From Janthinobacterium lividum (lineage in GTDB: Bacteria > Pseudomonadota > Gammaproteobacteria > Steroidobacterales > Steroidobacteraceae): 14,537 nt of DNA. The position numbers and the translations under genes are program-made. How positions within the stretch are numbered: the first letter of the stretch is position 1; every line of letters begins with the position of its first letter. The stretch is taken from contig CALPVO020000021.1 in NCBI GenBank assembly GCA_943327025.2, forward strand, positions 1 through 14,537. The letters run 5' to 3'. The notes beneath the pieces were generated by a model. It did no database searches. It was not told the origin of the DNA and saw nothing but the letters and a program-made list of their open reading frames with translations. This document shows, one piece after another, positions 13,692-14,537 of the stretch.

Positions 13692-14025
13692 CGGCGTGGA
13701 ACTTGTGCAGGATGCGGTGAAAAATGGGGGCAACCATCCAGACGCTCGTGCCGACGAACACAAGGCCTGCATAGAGCGCGAAGAACGTGCTGAACCACTT
13801 GCCGGCATCGGTGGTCGGTATGGTGGTGGGTCCCATGCCCCCCAGCAGCATGGCGCTGTTCAGCAGGCCATCTAGCCAGTCGGTGCCTTCGGTGTAGTGC
13901 GAGCCCAGCGTTCCTAAGGCGAGTGACGCCAGCAGATACAACACGGCGACAGTCAGGTGCCGGTAAACCCGTTGCCGGAATTGTCGGCTTTCCAATAAAG
14001 CCTGACGACGGTGTTCAAAGCGCAT
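13678..14025 (-). CDS. Small two-helix membrane protein resembling a K+ channel pore unit
   Basis: This 115-residue protein has a basic N-terminus (MRFEHRRQALLESRQFRQRV), a first transmembrane segment at about 24-43 (LTVAVLYLLASLALGTL) and a short amphipathic re-entrant-like helix at about 49-62 (DWLDGLLNSAMLLGG). A Thr/Pro-rich loop (MGPTTIPTTDAGK) and a second transmembrane segment at about 76-100 (KWFSTFFALYAGLVFVGTSV) come next, then a basic His-containing tail. The TM1-pore helix-filter-TM2 order and the TTDAGKWF...FFALYAGLVF segment recall Ion_trans_2 potassium channels. The filter position reads LGGMGP instead of TVGYGD, so K+ selectivity is doubtful. I infer a channel-related fold, not a function. 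The ATG at 14025 is set by AAGGA 8 nt upstream. Confidence 0.75.
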   Translation of the reverse strand: MRFEHRRQALLESRQFRQRVYRHLTVAVLYLLASLALGTLGSHYTEGTDWLDGLLNSAMLLGGMGPTTIPTTDAGKWFSTFFALYAGLVFVGTSVWMVAPIFHRILHKFHADEQD

Positions 14026-14033
14026 GCGTGTTT

Positions 14034-14038
14034 TCCTT
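14034..14038 (-). promoter_or_regulatory. Shine-Dalgarno site of the channel-like gene
   Basis: Read on the minus strand, AAGGA within GGAAGGAAAA lies 8 nt before the ATG at 14025. It favours that start over an in-frame alternative start at 14070, which would add 15 residues with no membrane-protein character. Confidence 0.65.
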
Positions 14039-14143
14039 CCGTGAAATGGCTTCCCGACGCAGACGATCAAGCCAATGTTCGTGGAGTGGATGTGCGGCGG
14101 GCAATCGTGGATGTCCGAAAATTCGGCCGCGGTCTGCCAAAGG

Positions 14144-14537
14144 CTAGTCTGGTTGGGCAGGGGCGGTCAGCTGCGCCAGCAAGCCGGCCAGGTCGAGTTC
14201 GGTCCAGGATTCACAGATGCGATTGTCGCGGAAACGGTAAAGCACCAGTGCCGTGAAACTCATGGGGCGGCCCGTCGCGGCAATACCGCGGAAGTCGCCG
14301 GTGTGCCTCGCCTGCGTGGTGATGCGCATGATGGCGCGGTCGTCGAAGGCCTGTAGCTCATGCACGGTGCGCACGGTTTCGGTAAATGCGAGGCCGAAGC
14401 CGAATTCTGTCTGCTTGAGCATCTCGAGGTCGAGATGGACACGCCCGGCAATATGGCCGGCGTAGTCGGGCGTGAAGATGTCGAGGAAGTCGCCTGCGAA
14501 GCCGGCGTCCGCCATGGCTATCCAGCGCTTCAGAGTG
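14144..14537 (-). CDS. SnoaL-like (NTF2-fold) protein, 5' end outside the window
   Basis: The frame is open from the window edge to the stop at 14144 and gives at least 130 residues. The start is not visible: an ATG at 14515 lies in frame, but the residues before it (TLKRWIA) continue the family pattern, so the true start is probably beyond the edge. The sequence follows SnoaL-like/ester-cyclase-type NTF2 proteins: an N-terminal RWIAMADAGFAGDFLDIFTPDYAGHI block with the family's F-x-P-D-Y-x-x-H element, a central ARHTGDFRGIAATG strand pair, and the C-terminal FRDNRICESWTELDLAGLLAQL. Such proteins range from cyclases to binding proteins, so activity is not predictable. A short gap of about 118 bp separates it from the channel-like gene, in which I see no clear promoter or terminator. 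Confidence 0.85.
   Translation of the reverse strand, partial: TLKRWIAMADAGFAGDFLDIFTPDYAGHIAGRVHLDLEMLKQTEFGFGLAFTETVRTVHELQAFDDRAIMRITTQARHTGDFRGIAATGRPMSFTALVLYRFRDNRICESWTELDLAGLLAQLTAPAQPD

Overview
This is a G+C-rich, gene-dense chromosomal window. It most likely comes from a gammaproteobacterium, perhaps near the Xanthomonadales/Nevskiales; that placement is inferred from gene content and order. The main evidence is the divergent rhlB / trxA-rho block, an arrangement known from E. coli and Xanthomonas, together with a PlsB-type glycerol-3-phosphate acyltransferase, YrfG and a DUF3301 protein. No rRNA, tRNA, insertion sequence, phage gene or CRISPR array is visible. The content is mostly core housekeeping.

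Layout. Bases 1-3499 (+): the tail of an unidentified gene, plsB, and a secreted DUF4344-type metallopeptidase, all overlapping head to tail. Bases 3454-6663 (-): a five-gene run made of a DUF3301 protein, the RNase AM/YciV PHP phosphatase, a DUF465 coiled-coil protein, an MscS-family channel and arfB; the last four are joined by three consecutive 4-nt overlaps. Bases 6730-7431 (+): yrfG, convergent with rhlB. Bases 7463-9481 (-): rhlB. A 333-bp divergent control region follows. Bases 9815-12329 (+): trxA-rho-AlkA-like glycosylase, again overlapping. Bases 12284-12673 (-): a small membrane protein. Bases 12752-13168 (+): a GFA/CENP-V zinc protein. Bases 13140-14025 (-): a GNAT acetyltransferase and a channel-like two-helix membrane protein. 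Bases 14144-14537 (-): a SnoaL-like protein whose start lies outside the window.

How the genes relate. The central block is the RNA-handling core: RhlB (degradosome helicase), Rho (transcription termination) and thioredoxin. Two features stand out. RhlB carries a long RGG-rich C-terminal tail that ends in a 20-residue hydrophobic segment, so it looks like a tail-anchored membrane helicase. Rho carries an 80-residue Gly/Asn/Arg-rich disordered N-terminus that begins with a GTG overlapping the trxA stop codon, which leaves no room for the separate rho leader known in E. coli. Both RNA factors of the locus therefore carry RGG-type low-complexity arms.

The genome is compact: nearly all co-directional neighbours overlap, and three convergent pairs overlap at their 3' ends, leaving no intergenic space for ordinary intrinsic terminators. 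I do not see a clearly new multi-gene system. The best leads are the tail-anchored RhlB, the disordered Rho N-terminus with its direct coupling to trxA, and a K+-channel-like protein with an aberrant selectivity filter.
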